Assembly: GCA_016946835.1 (NCBI GenBank)
Contig: JACVTC010000010.1
Span: 1,677,501-1,741,500 of the forward strand
Direction of reading: 5' to 3'
Origin: Neocallimastix lanati (nom. inval.)
Taxonomy: Eukaryota; Neocallimastigomycota; Neocallimastigomycetes; Neocallimastigales; Neocallimastigaceae
DNA length: 64,000 nt
In this document: piece by piece, positions 12,001 to 19,801 of the stretch
Layout: each line of letters begins with the position of its first letter
How positions within the stretch are numbered: position 1 is the stretch's first letter
Notes under the pieces: model-generated
Databases searched by the model: none
The model's input: only the letters and a program-made list of their open reading frames with translations
Told to the model about the DNA's origin: nothing
Position numbers and translations under genes: made by a program

Positions 12001-13857
12001 AATTAATTCATCAAGAAAATTTTTGTACTGTTTCTTGAATAATTTTTCATAATTATAATTATTGTTAATATCACCAATGAATTTTGAACAAAATTCATCA
12101 TCAATATTTTCTAAATCGATGTATCCAATTAAGGATGCATAGTCTGGTTTTTTTTCATAATCTTTCCAATAATATTTAGCATCCTCTTGAATAAAGCTAA
12201 TGATTTCTAAATTATTTAATTTGCCATCCTTAATAAACAATTTCCCTGTAGAATGAATAGTATAATTTATTTTTTTTATAATTTCTTCACTAATAGGAAA
12301 ATTTGATAAATTTTTAAATACCTCTCTTAAAGTCAGTAATTTATTGTAATCTTTTCCTCTCAAAATATCGATATAACTAATAAAAATATCTTTTATCGCT
12401 TTTAAATCATTTTTACTCAATGTCATTTTAGATAATATTTCTAAAAATTTAATAAATAGAGAAATATCAGTTGTTTCATCTAACTCTGGTCCATTCTTGA
12501 ATTTAATATTTGGATTTTGACTTAAAATATAATCCTCATTAAGACAAAAGAATTCAATATAATCATTATAAGTTGAAGCATGAGATAATACATCATTAAA
12601 TGAAGTTTTAGTTTTATCAGCATTTTCAAAGAGAGTTTGTAAGTTTAATAAATGAAGATTTTGAAATATTTTTTTATGCTTCAAAATAAATTCAATGGCA
12701 TTTTGCTTTAAAGGAATTTTGTTAAAAGTTTCACTAAATTCATTTTCATTGTTACATTTTTGATCGCCAATCAAAAGAAGAAGATAATATCCTGTTAATG
12801 AAATATCATTGAAATCAGTTATTTCACAATTTTTCAATATTTTCATCAATTCGGAATAATAATCATTATTCTTCATTTCATTAAAATAAATATCTTCTTT
12901 TTCAAATAAATTTATGATAATAGGTTCCAAAAAATTATTTAAATTACTAATACCATATTCTTTATCAATTAATGTAGAAATATAATTTAAAATAATATTA
13001 ATATCTATTTTATCAGTATTGATTATACAATCTTTACTTTTTTCTAATAGAAATTCCATTAGAGTAGTCATATCATTATTTATTAAGTAATTTTTATAAA
13101 TATTGAATTTGACTTCATCGGGAATAATATAATCTCTATTGATAATATCAAAAATAATATTTGGTTTATTATTAAAATAATTTTTTATCTTTTTAAAATT
13201 TTTTATAATTTGATTTGATTTATTATAAAAATCAAAAGATTGATTAAAAATAAAGAGATATTGATATTTTTCAATTTCAAAGGTTGAATTTGAAATAAGT
13301 TTATCTTTATTATTTTGAATTATTATTTTGAATTTTTCAGTATTATTGGTCAAATTTAAATTGGCTTTATAGATGAAAATATTCTTTTTATGTTGACTAT
13401 TTTTACTGTTGTAGTTTTGAGATAAAAATTTAGTTGCATCAATTATTTCAAAGTTTAGAACATCTATATTATTATCTTTATTAATTTTGAATAATACATT
13501 AATATTATCATTAAATGATGATTTCTTTGAACACGAAATAATGAAGCTTACTGTAGTATTTTGTAAATCAGTTCTATTATTAGTATTATTATTATTTTCA
13601 TTGGCGTTTTCTTCACTAGATTTTTGAATTGTTTCTTCGGTAATATCAGTCTCCATCTCAGTATTATTCTCGGTTAATTTGTTTTCAGGAAGATTGATCA
13701 CTTCAGTATCATCATTATCTGACAAATTTTGAATATTTTGACTTGTTTTTTCGAAGTTCTCATCATTATTTTCATTAGAAATACTTTTATTTTTATCATT
13801 ATTTTCGTCCTTTATAAGACTTTCAGTATTATCTGAAAGAGTTATACTAGGATCCAT
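1..13857 (-). CDS. RNF213/mysterin-like giant AAA+ E3 ubiquitin ligase (3' end outside window)
   Basis: One uninterrupted reading frame runs from the ATG at 13857-13855 (MDPSITLSDN) to base 1, 4619 codons with no stop and no visible intron. About 2000 N-terminal residues are helical and Asn/Lys/Glu-rich. The AAA+ core follows. Unit one has Walker A GETGCGKT (about residues 2058-2065) and Walker B VFLDEIN (acidic pair about 2124-2125). Unit two has GKPGCSKS (about 2384-2391) and YFDEMG (about 2487-2488). A P-loop-like SGLGKS lies earlier, near residue 1650. An acidic Asp/Glu/Ser tract (about 3722-3822) precedes an RZ-type zinc finger, CSCGYWYVIGDCG then CKICH (about 4191-4215). This order matches RNF213, a cytosolic E3 with a dynein-like core whose RZ finger supports ubiquitin transfer. 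I see no C3HC4 RING between core and RZ finger. Human RNF213 is about 5200 residues, so several hundred are probably missing here. Confidence 0.85.
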   Translation of the reverse strand, partial: MDPSITLSDNTESLIKDENNDKNKSISNENNDENFEKTSQNIQNLSDNDDTEVINLPENKLTENNTEMETDITEETIQKSSEENANENNNNTNNRTDLQNTTVSFIISCSKKSSFNDNINVLFKINKDNNIDVLNFEIIDATKFLSQNYNSKNSQHKKNIFIYKANLNLTNNTEKFKIIIQNNKDKLISNSTFEIEKYQYLFIFNQSFDFYNKSNQIIKNFKKIKNYFNNKPNIIFDIINRDYIIPDEVKFNIYKNYLINNDMTTLMEFLLEKSKDCIINTDKIDINIILNYISTLIDKEYGISNLNNFLEPIIINLFEKEDIYFNEMKNNDYYSELMKILKNCEITDFNDISLTGYYLLLLIGDQKCNNENEFSETFNKIPLKQNAIEFILKHKKIFQNLHLLNLQTLFENADKTKTSFNDVLSHASTYNDYIEFFCLNEDYILSQNPNIKFKNGPELDETTDISLFIKFLEILSKMTLSKNDLKAIKDIFISYIDILRGKDYNKLLTLREVFKNLSNFPISEEIIKKINYTIHSTGKLFIKDGKLNNLEIISFIQEDAKYYWKDYEKKPDYASLIGYIDLENIDDEFCSKFIGDINNNYNYEKLFKKQYKNFLDELINKAESMKHLKSLFKIFNIENEKTKVNDQIIKNILDLFNNKNLEKNIPFDEVKLVIYQLFMLVSKSTNTAQYLKSLINAIKKNFSEEEINDMFIYICNIKDNKLSRLIIGKLIENFNIDVSNDYIVNILDTLEDINIKMKFIGNLKNRVIKEEDIFNIKYSENMKLLIELIERGYFKINDKKFKNIPYIKKTNTIIMNNRKKLEEFQISMDQMKIMNHLLHETNDTYRNNLKKRFTILTLGDSTKTYIIESLYNKIEKKIKECMNIFGKIDNIISIFQYYYPNEKKMIIDIYERIREDIMKKPIKDFPRHDQLYDFDKLCKEIDELSQLRNSKFFSEIYKNIKDNRFESSMANESNEHFLVKETKEKFDKLKNLFDEENENKIDLVFLEEILSSINNNEIRKEINTLIVIFEMDKNNLPQSITKIENKLKFFKERKTNINKFEKILLFLRDFNLKEKDIQIKLYELTEILKNNLTFKEIIFIHEELNKLDINVLKKDKFNSNALSLIIKMYEKPELINFIDGKEISDIHQMCEFIDDSEDFYLTLGDIGQLETCMSFIQELRKESSKWKSETEFLDAFIKITKLESNYKDITDKFENSYRKFNDIKVLYNNHLNPSELNKVHIKRIFESSEFHLKFEKQDYQCRAHYRNNNRNVVKKFDDILELREVALLRKKDQKEKEYFQICDRFANIINNIQKILYSLNTISSQGYFEEIEYIINIHKGEAFVYKENSDQKPKKLNEIIEELKNIQILQNNEIKSIYFTNPIIRMIYGRQFNYIYNYMKAIDNNIPLSNNLKNIFNYITNNNCKSMPTYIDIKENSETPLKQMLIDVCNFLTKLYDINFIKLNQIYEKALLLNNINKKGIYSHYCRNEDIEKNAIHCSLKLTGNYPLAQTVLYCNNDTSKEEITSFIYRSIKCDQNVLFILIKPEILNIDKKELLIKLLNELYASEPKKMKSCLLFIYSEEKKTNEIITEFENLPNHKYYDFNENNEEDKEISPRNMRNRNIIGNNRSNVNEFKRISDVEIYSSEVSGLGKSRLIKKDFNEKYPDYTYVYFPVGDEINKNDIIMRLLELNHGQKIALHLDLKDTSKIEFMNEFLFKFLILKYYYQNENMFYYGNEIKIMVEIQNSFIDFKILYPILDFFNGQNITFNNMPPLHVSKKIKSKVQVVSFYLKHLKEIDKYDIYIDGININIRMNGILINERTINFIDFDEPLQYNECRELISKYLNINNPNYYQIKSYINILYEQLVLFSRSDFLKTSILSDYNNDEILHIRHFFIDSLTKITKYFITSSFNNIIKDQNVTFNQQRGKLDWEKAHQEALTNLTRKETFSIKKIKPSLILINEDGNSLSIIPTCDKKSNEYKLLNQIVNTLDPLTKELINYKKLSTKEFLNEVNKVLNLNKSMESLEEIVKSYVFTEDNFVKLILISLRLRTDIPVILMGETGCGKTSLIRIIAKFKDIPLLTLNIHAGIEDDDIIQFIKENDLYEDINKNASNTEKNDLVWVFLDEINTCNSLGLISEIMLKRSCKGEKLRKNVKFIAACNPYRIDTSEKEIVGLCDEKKNLVRKLVYRVNPLPYSLLNFVFDFGSPGRDDIKKYIANMVSEMLQPMITNNYIINKVKGIAERAIYDSHEYIKNAYDISSVSLREVRRFGILFEWFANKLLENPYLKEKLKLTEEIKYINALNLSIYLCYYIRIFNKEKRKGFLKEMRHSFGVSFNFEEFPKKIQNIIANAVELDKGIAKNKALLENLFSIFVCLNTKIPLFIIGKPGCSKSLSAQLIFKSMNGNTSSHEFFKTFPKVYTRSYQGSDTSNSKGILNIFKKARDALNDNNNNNNSNTNNNEIINDIGSNNDRNNNNNNSNDIISAIYFDEMGLAENSKNNPLKVLHSQLEYDDNEKKVAFIGISNWPFDASKMNRGIHLSIPEPDEEDLMDNALSIAESYDSRLKQNYTSEFKHLSKAYFEYKKLLKDNPFSFESTSATNTNFESSMNNIKEFHGTRDFYHLIKIACKLFMKHGFTKDTYKIESILNESIERNFGGLDHSIEKFKGILKRYYPSMHDTNDYDVMKCIVNNIQDPMSRYLLIETKNSVSQFLIILFLNKLNKKYNFYYGSSFEEDTTHGYYSAKVLNKVQVTMNEDGVMILKNLTSMYPSLYDLFNQNFRRMSGSNYARIALGDSNTQNYKVHDNFRCIVLLDRNEINKQDPPFINRFEKHIITFDVLLSDKQKNLSNQIYNSINNLIMEENNENSELKLDLKAEIINCDIEEIQGMMYQILLNKANDEENMNNKDINIGNNDKESQSYENENDENGNDDEDNRKEKNSLILTFDDDLIDNSTIKKEIYKKIVPTFPQDLIFYSKNSNYGIKHEKEFQSILDIYFQEEHQHRNLESYLKSIKTNKHIIYTFSNIFYEIGTINNIHYGTFRKETTLNVLVSKYNSERYIDDIISDYFNNDNHNLCIFHFKLEDCIHLNDINYLIENYENLLFENENNNLHKRSKPILFIIHLKRNSIQGKKNININNYLLSHLTEWKQFFVDNLNGKDINLKEILHATNDELFENKNIFNLDEEFNDNLYHAFSCIKYNFKVNLSDFDYDTYIEKACRYIINNRKLKKEIQSLVLKKIKMVKENIIHKIFYHYNFEENDVDFVSIIVKYIKSLYNDALISTIIQFEQKQIISAKMLSDLKDDEFTEKIYQSEIENFDTNLRKNSALSRERIDLYLGISFPCIIQSYIEIHKYIKNKLIDDYFTNENHNYLKDKNIYDEEKENLEKNIINEFRKYKFSKIFQFTNNDDDNYLNDHDHNLDQNKLVQILFKDYIIYYLSNSDTLFSNKNIINFFIVLYELFLSEDTDDNKIFYNDITFKDLIKFILFIESYSSYIYSICRLICSLDIYIYNFIDTYISKLSNNIFKSKKKSIPKINALFINIYESLVYCILNIYNNENEITNEHFILLMEELKIFSDSLIKVNEDLRIKLKQIYYLQDFLNVKEAFIKEGISFKENYKEYLKYLSDENEMYLLSEDFDQNENSEFNFDSEDTIEPIDKEFDFLKEYLSSSKYSNLVIKILNNKMKISNNEDYRLILLKILSENDTVINRSKIIFETLFKNYKLCPIDKTIENDENNSDESYSDEESEDEEDNTSSDEENESDLEDENEDVEETNDEDEENESDIEDEDEDNENDIDDEDIEFSNNEDEDDNYESYDESEDNDEDDDDGTGVKFLNKLEKEKSNPIIAFLNSNENIRMDEVLLSLFDGNISKYFESKHSEDDRILNQSLQIFKNCVNYIESFQYESNSDKRLGVLYCISYIKLYCYNLSKIIFERGKKQDDDLIEEEILEFINGNNEFRKVIKIYILKVLNKIVIKDYNALKDFINKHEIFINDFDFNEKVPCALNYLFIQNDTFNSYMDYRKIYRINKMEQYRSSNEISNKIKTNDILIFYDLIINEEISNLRNLRINGNNSKMIDKLYSYISDILNYVEMPVLSEKMISIYFKIKSMKKQLSFIQNISPMEYEMLLYSHKFAFICSFSQPNTLYSNILSENLKQNIENIYIPGGEPKFNLKMESAYEIKKFFERKKEAESEEVYMCSCGYWYVIGDCGRPWDENKCKICHETIGGKSHKLFNRPGHVRVCRNEEHRRKFIEDIPYILIDDLMNEVETLKNTPIKGFQKVLKSNFIKNNKPVRYINHITYRILSFIFYSCIYYSEKLEFIKSEELKMFYYEDAKKEDKSILSILKDIWKALEKELSKRGIDNIQIFLNMIMSEINELISRNEYSMTSPEEREIFEHECNNIVNEAISNYINYHLIYINNNNNILEIKDDTIKAILEETSNLNNLSQESYPFIQYFYAADYPSYGMFMDQFLQLQNISKYPVINNYLTCSLEKVQEIKFLENFKLINPLITYAIEKYSNKISRAQAKETLIKDELEDDEDMKKLFKMFRKGWKNIYENLSNYDCHGKLPEKDITEEDCIAYILNDNREDNFGKYIASAYKDFITYQNSFLQSLIEPNAINSYLNPY
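1186..1293 (-). other. RZ-type zinc finger of the RNF213-like protein
   Basis: Read on the minus strand this encodes VYMCSCGYWYVIGDCG, then RPWDENKCKICHETIGG and KSHKLFNRPGH. The Cys/His pattern and the GDCG and IGG motifs are those of the RZ finger shared by RNF213 and ZNFX1. Cys 4191, 4193, 4202, 4211, 4214 and His 4215 are the likely zinc or catalytic residues; the numbering counts from the ATG at 13857. Confidence 0.8.
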
Positions 13858-15380
13858 TGTCTACTTTAAAACTTTAATATTTATAAAAAAAAATTAATTT
13901 TTTTATATTATAATAAAATAAAATTATAAAATATTTATTTTATTTTATATTGTTATAATTGTTATAATATTATTTTTGATATTTTTTTTAAAAAAAAAAA
14001 AAAAAGAAAAAAAAAAAAAAAAAAAAAGTGAGGCAATTTAATTATTTATATATATATAAGAAATAAAGCATATGTGTTTCCTAAAGAAAAATTAAAAAAT
14101 TAATTATTGGACATAATTTATATATGATGAATTTTATTGGCTGATACATAAATTATAATTTGAAAATGTTTAAAAAACATTTCTCTTTTATAAGGACATC
14201 AATAAAGTAAATAAAGTAAAATCGAATATAATAATAATAATGTCCTTAAGCTAGTACAATATATATAATAATTATTATAATTATAATAATTTTATAATAA
14301 AGAAAATAAATATAAAAAACAGATTTTTTTGTTTTTTTATAAATAATAATAAAATAATAGAATAAAGTAAAATAGAATAATTGAATAAATAAAATAATAA
14401 AATATTCAATCATTTATTTTTTTATTATTTATTATCAAAAAAAAAAAAAAAAAAAAAAAAAAGAGAGAAGATATTTCATATAATAAAATTAATTATTTTT
14501 TTAATTTATCATATTTATGATATCTGTATAATAAATATTTATTGTTATTTAAGATTAGGCATTATTATTAAATTTTCAGATATTAGACAAAAGGTATGTA
14601 ATTTCAATAAATAGATTAATTAAATATAACATATGTTTACTTTATATATATAATAATAAATTTATAAATTTTATATAGGAATAAAAAAAGTAATATTTAT
14701 TTTTTCTTTTTAACAATAATTATTATAATATAATTATATAGGTTCATTTTAATAAAGGAAATAAAATACAAATATATCTATTTAATGCTGAAAAAGTTTT
14801 AAAAATTAAAAGTTTATTAATGGATGAACCATGTCTAAAACAAATTAATTGAATTGATTTTTTGAAATTAATTATATATATTATATATTATATTATATTA
14901 TATTTCATTATATAATTAATTTATATCTATACTTTAATAAATTAATTATATAAAATTACATTATATTTTATTATATAATTAATTTATATTTAAATAAATT
15001 AATCGTATAAATTATATTATTTATAAAGTATCAAATATAATATAATATATTAAAAATTATTATAAAACAAGATTTAATATAAATAATTTTCGAAAATTAT
15101 TTTAAAACAAGAAAATAAAATTAATTTAATTTCAAATCTTAATTTAAAAAAATTATTCTAACCTTTAAATTTAAATATTATTTGATTCCTTTTTTTTTTT
15201 TTTTTTTTTAAAATTAATTATCATAATTAATAAATCATAATATATATATGTAAATGTTTCAAACAAATATTAAAGGATATAGTAAGTAATTATAATTTTT
15301 TTTAAAAATTATTATAAATATAAATGAATTATTACTTGATTATAAAGCTATTAAAAAATATATTGAGTTTTATCACTAAT
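13858..15380. other. AT-rich upstream region of the RNF213-like gene
   Basis: Non-coding DNA with poly(A) tracts near 13990-14028 and 14440-14462, expected to hold the promoter and 5' leader of the minus-strand ligase gene. No recognisable core promoter stands out from the AT background. The only coding-like signal is a 14-base splice-bounded piece at 14580-14593 followed by a short open stretch at 14742-14850; it is listed separately. Confidence 0.5.
14742..14850 (+). pseudogene. possible terminal exon or gene remnant
   Basis: A stretch directly after a splice-acceptor-like TATATAG reads VHFNKGNKIQIYLFNAEKVL and then KIKSLLMDEPCLKQIN before a TGA. A candidate 14-base micro-exon (14580-14593) sits upstream between TTTTCAG and GTATGT and joins it in frame. 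No convincing first exon was found. It may be a remnant or chance; the family is not recognised. Confidence 0.2.
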
Positions 15381-15414
15381 CCACTCAAAGATCAAGTGCT
15401 CTTTGCACTAGTAA

Positions 15415-15603
15415 TTATTTAGTCTAGCATAAGGAATACTTACCATGACAAACGAACGCCAACTTCATTTATAGGGAAAAACACCCTGGAAGGATAAAAA
15501 ATCCCCCATATAAATTTAGGCGGTAGTCTCGGGTCGATTCAGAAATCTTATGTACGTTAATCCAGAGTACTAACCAACCAGGATAAATACTGTAAGGGCA
15601 AAC
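15415..15603 (-). mobile_element. tRNA-derived SINE-like element, copy 1
   Basis: A GC-richer island in very AT-rich DNA. On the minus strand it begins with a tRNA-like head: an A-box-like stretch TATCCTGGTTGGTTAGTACT (about 15585-15566), then about 40 bases on a weak B-box-like TCTGAATCGACCC (about 15543-15531). It shares the block with the AACGTACATAAGATT region with a second copy at 17715-17875. The paired boxes and presence in two places suggest an RNA polymerase III-derived SINE. The head is too diverged to fold as a working tRNA. Confidence 0.5.
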
Positions 15604-15609
15604 AAATAT

Positions 15610-17017
15610 ATTTGATTATAAGATTTTATATAGTTTTAACAAAATATAATGTTGATAAAGAAGATGTAGCAATAACATACCATTTTTTTTGAAAAATTAA
15701 AATAAATAATTAATTGATATGTGAATAAGTATAGTAGTATCTTTTTATTTATATATATGTATATATATATAAAAACTACTATATTTTTATAAATATCTTT
15801 TTTAAAATGAAATCTAAAATATTTTAATTAATAAAAAAAAATTTTTAAAAAAATATATATATATATGTTTTTTTTAATTGTTATTATATATAATATATTA
15901 TTTCGTTTATTACAAATATATTTATATTATATTATATTACATTATATTTTATTTTATTTTTATTAATATTTTACTTTTTTATATTACTTTACTATTTATT
16001 TTATTTTATTTTATTCAATCTGTATTTTAATTATATTTATATTCTATTATTTATTTTTTTTCATATTATTATTTTAAAAATAAATTTTACTATTTAAATG
16101 AACTTTTAAATTAAATAATTATATGTTATAATAATTAAACAATGGAGAAAATGAAAAAAAAAGAAAAATACTAATAAATTATAAAATATATTAATTAATA
16201 GTTTTATTGAAAGATAACTTTTATACTTTCTAATTGATATAATAAATATTTTTTATTGTTACTTAAATACTAAATAAAAAATATGATTAATTGGAAGTTG
16301 AAATAGTTGAAATTGTTAAATATCCCAAATATACGGGAAATTTAATAGAACAGTAATTCCTAATATAAAATGGGTTCATTCTAGCAATAATAGTATTATT
16401 AAACCTAGCATGAAATGAATTTAGGCAATAAATGATTTAATATAATCATAATATGAACCTTTGTAATGAAAGGAATAATAAAATAATCAATACAACTACG
16501 AGTTGTATACAAATAGATGATGTTTATCTGTCAACTAACTATACTTATTGATTGTAAAATATTCAAGAAATTATAATTATTGAGCTCTATCATTAATTTT
16601 TTTATGATTAGAAAATTCAAATATATAAAAACTTTTTAGAAATTTGTATTTTTTAGGGGAATGGATAACATAAAATAAAAAACATAAAATATAATGTAAA
16701 AATTATTTTATATATGTAAGAATTAAAAGTTAATACCAAATATTAATAATTAATAGTTTAATAATTTCAAGTTAATATTGTAAAATAGGTGAATTTTTTA
16801 TAAGCATACTCATCAATAAACCAATTTATTCATTTTAGAATGACTAAATTTAAGGGGAATGTTATTTTTTTTTTTTTTATTATTATTTTTATTTTTTTTA
16901 TTTATTTATTTCTTGTGTTGTACTGCCCTTGGTTTCACCCTCCCTCCTCAGGGGCAGTAGTATTAAACATCAAAAATTTTTTTAATAAAATTTAATTATA
17001 ATTATCAAATTAAAAAA
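15610..17017. other. AT-rich spacer without a recognised gene
   Basis: No supported coding region. It contains AT microsatellites, one diverged reverse-orientation copy of the AGATTGAATAAAATAAAAT repeat unit near 15998-16060, and a GC-rich hairpin at 16921-16959 (listed separately). Confidence 0.5.
16918..16962. other. GC-rich hairpin, copy 1
   Basis: TACTGCCCTTG (16921-16931) pairs with CAGGGGCAGTA (16949-16959), an 11-bp stem with one G-T wobble around a pyrimidine-rich loop. The flanks resemble a second hairpin at 19368-19416. It stands out sharply from the AT background and could be a structured RNA, or a piece of a transposon end. Confidence 0.4.
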
Positions 17018-17078
17018 AAAAAAAAAAAAAGAATTAAATAAATAAACAATAAATAAAGTAAATTATAAAATTTTAAAA

Positions 17079-17080
<2 letters not shown>

Positions 17081-17172
<92 letters not shown>
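17081..17172. repeat. AAAT tetranucleotide microsatellite in the left transposon arm
   Basis: An almost uninterrupted run of AAAT/AATA units. An equivalent run lies in the opposite arm at 20217-20280, so it is part of the inverted repeat. Confidence 0.85.
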
Positions 17173-17174
<2 letters not shown>

Positions 17175-17664
17175 AAATTATAATAAATTAAAATATATTT
17201 TATTTTTAACCATCAAAAAAAGAAAAAAAAAAAAAACCAAAAATTAAAAAAAAGTGAAACAAATAGAGGAAAAGAACAAATTATTATATATAAAAAAAAA
17301 TAATTTATATTTTTAAAATTAAGTATTATTAAATATTTTATAATTTCAACAAAAATTTTTATAATATATCTTTAAAATTAAATATATTATTATTATGTTA
17401 TTATTATTATAACAAAAAATACTATAATATATCTTTAAAATTAAATATATTATTATTATGTTATTATTATTATAACAAAAAATACTATAATATATCTTTA
17501 AAATTAAATATATTATTATTTTAGCAAAAAATATTAAAATATATCTTTCAAATTATATATTTTATTATTTATTTAATATAATTTATGCCACTTTTACATG
17601 AACAATTTATTTAAGAACCTCACTTTTAAAATAAAGCCACGTTCCGAAATGCAATAATCCTCGG

Positions 17665-17695
<31 letters not shown>

Positions 17696-17714
17696 TCTTT
17701 TTAATAATAATATA

Positions 17715-17875
17715 TATAAGGGGATGTACATATCTCATATTCCATAAAAACCTCTTGTGAGGGAAACCTTGGAAAATGGTCATAGGACGGGATCAAACCA
17801 GAAGAATTATGTATGCTAACCTAAGGACTAACAACTAGGATAGAACATGGTTCGATAGGGAGAATGGTAGAATAT
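17715..17875 (-). mobile_element. tRNA-derived SINE-like element, copy 2
   Basis: On the minus strand an A-box-like TATCCTAGTTGTTAGTCCT (17842-17824) is followed about 40 bases later by TCTGGTTTGATCCCGTC (17802-17786), whose GGTTTGATCCC is close to the B-box consensus GGTTCGANTCC. The linking ATACATAATTC matches copy 1. It sits inside the left part of the long inverted-repeat transposon, so it inserted there or was carried with it. Confidence 0.55.
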
Positions 17876-18417
17876 ATAAAATTAAGTTTCAAATGTATTG
17901 GAACGTATTGTAATATAATTAATATACAAATCACAATACAATAGTATAAAAAACATTTAATTTAGAATAATTAAAATGCTAGTAATTTTTTATCATAAAA
18001 AATTATAAATAAAGTTGATATAACTGTAAATCATGAATTCCTTAGTTCTTAACAATATGAGTTAAGAACATATCTTTAATAATTATATTTTTACCTTATT
18101 ATAATAATTTATACACATTAAAATAATTAGTATGGTGTCACATGATATTGCTACTTTTTTAATGAGTAATAATCAATATAAGATAAAATATGGACATTGA
18201 TATTGGATGAATTTCATTTCACCAGGTTGAAAATTGCTAAGTGGAGTAATGATACAAATGAATAAATGAATAACTATATAAAAATTCAAAATATGTTTTT
18301 TAATACTTTTTTTTATAATATTTAATTAATAATCAATATTATTTTAATATTATTTTTACAAATATTTTGATAGTAAATATATAAATCCTTTATTTTTTCA
18401 ACTTATTAGTACATAAT

Positions 18418-18842
18418 TCATTTTTTTTTTTGAATTTATAATGCTGCTGTTTTTTTCTACTTCTTGTTACTTGGGATTTAATTGAATTACATTCAGGACA
18501 TATAAGACCTATACCTTGAGAAATTTCATCATATACATTTTATATTTAAATTAAAAGGAATTGAACTATTTGAAATTTCATTTTAGTTTAATTTTATACA
18601 ATTCATTTAGCAGCTTCAAAATTTTTTTCAAGATGATTATGTGAGTCATCATATTCTAAGATTTGATTCTCATTATTTAAAATAATGAAAGATGGACCGT
18701 ACCTTTATATATATTTATATATATATATTTTTGAACTGTCTTTCCTTTTGGATGAAAGATTAAACTTATATTTTCTGTTTAAAATAATTTGTTCTTTTCC
18801 TTTATTAGTTTTACTTATTTCAATTTCATGATTTTTCTTCAT
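18418..18842 (-). pseudogene. decayed FLYWCH / zinc-ribbon transposon gene
   Basis: From the ATG at about 18842 the minus strand reads MKKNHEIEISKTNKGKEQII, then LNRKYKFNLSSKRKDSS. After an AT-rich interruption it resumes as PSFIILNNENQILEYDDSHN followed by HLEKNFEAAK: the start and the HxH end of a FLYWCH zinc finger. Further along is YDEISQGIGLICPECNS and SRKKQQHYKFKK, the first half of a zinc ribbon like those of some transposases. Stops and frameshifts break the gene. A related piece lies at 36775-36915 on the plus strand. Confidence 0.55.
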
Positions 18843-19367
18843 TTTTTTTTAATAAAAGTTTATAATTAAATATTTTAATGATTAATTTTAATAATATATA
18901 TTTTTTAATTATTATATATTTTAAATGAAGATTAATTATCTAAATCTTATTTTTTAATTGATTTATATATTATATTATTTCTTTTTAGTAGTGTAACTGA
19001 TAAATATAAAGTATTTACGAGATAAGCTTGTTTTTTTAATATATTAAGTATAAAAATTTTTATATTTTAATTTTAATTAATTTATATTTATTTCTATATT
19101 TAATAACTATTATTACTATTATTTATGAGTTTTTATGTTTAGTTATAATAATATTAATAATTATTATTAAAGAAAATATTAAATTTGATTATGATTAACT
19201 ACAGTTTTTGTGATTAAAATAAACTATTTATATTTAATTATATATATATATATATATTAAATAAATATATATATTTAATTATTTATATTATATTTATATT
19301 TAATGAATTTTTATGTTTAATTATTATAAATATTAACAATAATTATTATTTTTTTTTATTTCTCTAT

Positions 19368-19416
19368 AATATTGCCCTTAAATTCAGCCCCCCCTACTGG
19401 GAGCAGTGGGAATATT
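19368..19416. other. GC-rich hairpin, copy 2
   Basis: AATATTGCCC (19368-19377) pairs with GGGAATATT (19408-19416) apart from one bulged base, enclosing a C-rich loop. Sequence before and inside it resembles the hairpin at 16921-16959. Confidence 0.35.
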
Positions 19417-19469
19417 ATTTAAGAAAATATTTAATGACTATAAAAATATAAATATAAAATAAAAAGAAT

Positions 19470-19801
19470 CTAGTGCATTTCTCAATCGTGCATTTCACAA
19501 TGTGACGTATTTTTGTATGTGGATAGTTTTTTTAAAAATTAATAAATAATAATTAAATAATAATAAATATTCATTTTTTATATATAATTTAATAATATTC
19601 AATTGTAAAAATAATTTTTTATAATTCTTTTTTAATAGAACATATTATTATTTCTTTTGAAATAATTATTTAATAATATTTAATTAAAAAATATATTATT
19701 ATTTCTTTTGAAACAATCATCATGATTGTAAAGAGTACTTTAAAAATGTATGGATTTATTTTAATATAATTATAAGCCACATTGCGAAATACACGATCCC
19801 C
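19470..19801. mobile_element. nested MITE with target-site duplication
   Basis: ATCGTGCATTTCACAATGTGAC near the left end is matched in inverted form by GCCACATTGCGAAATACACGAT at the right end. Identical AATAAAAAGAAT stretches lie immediately outside at 19458-19469 and 19802-19813. The roughly 330-bp interior is non-coding. The terminal ATTTCGCAATGTG resembles the ends of the surrounding larger transposon, which suggests a related transposase moved it. Confidence 0.6.
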
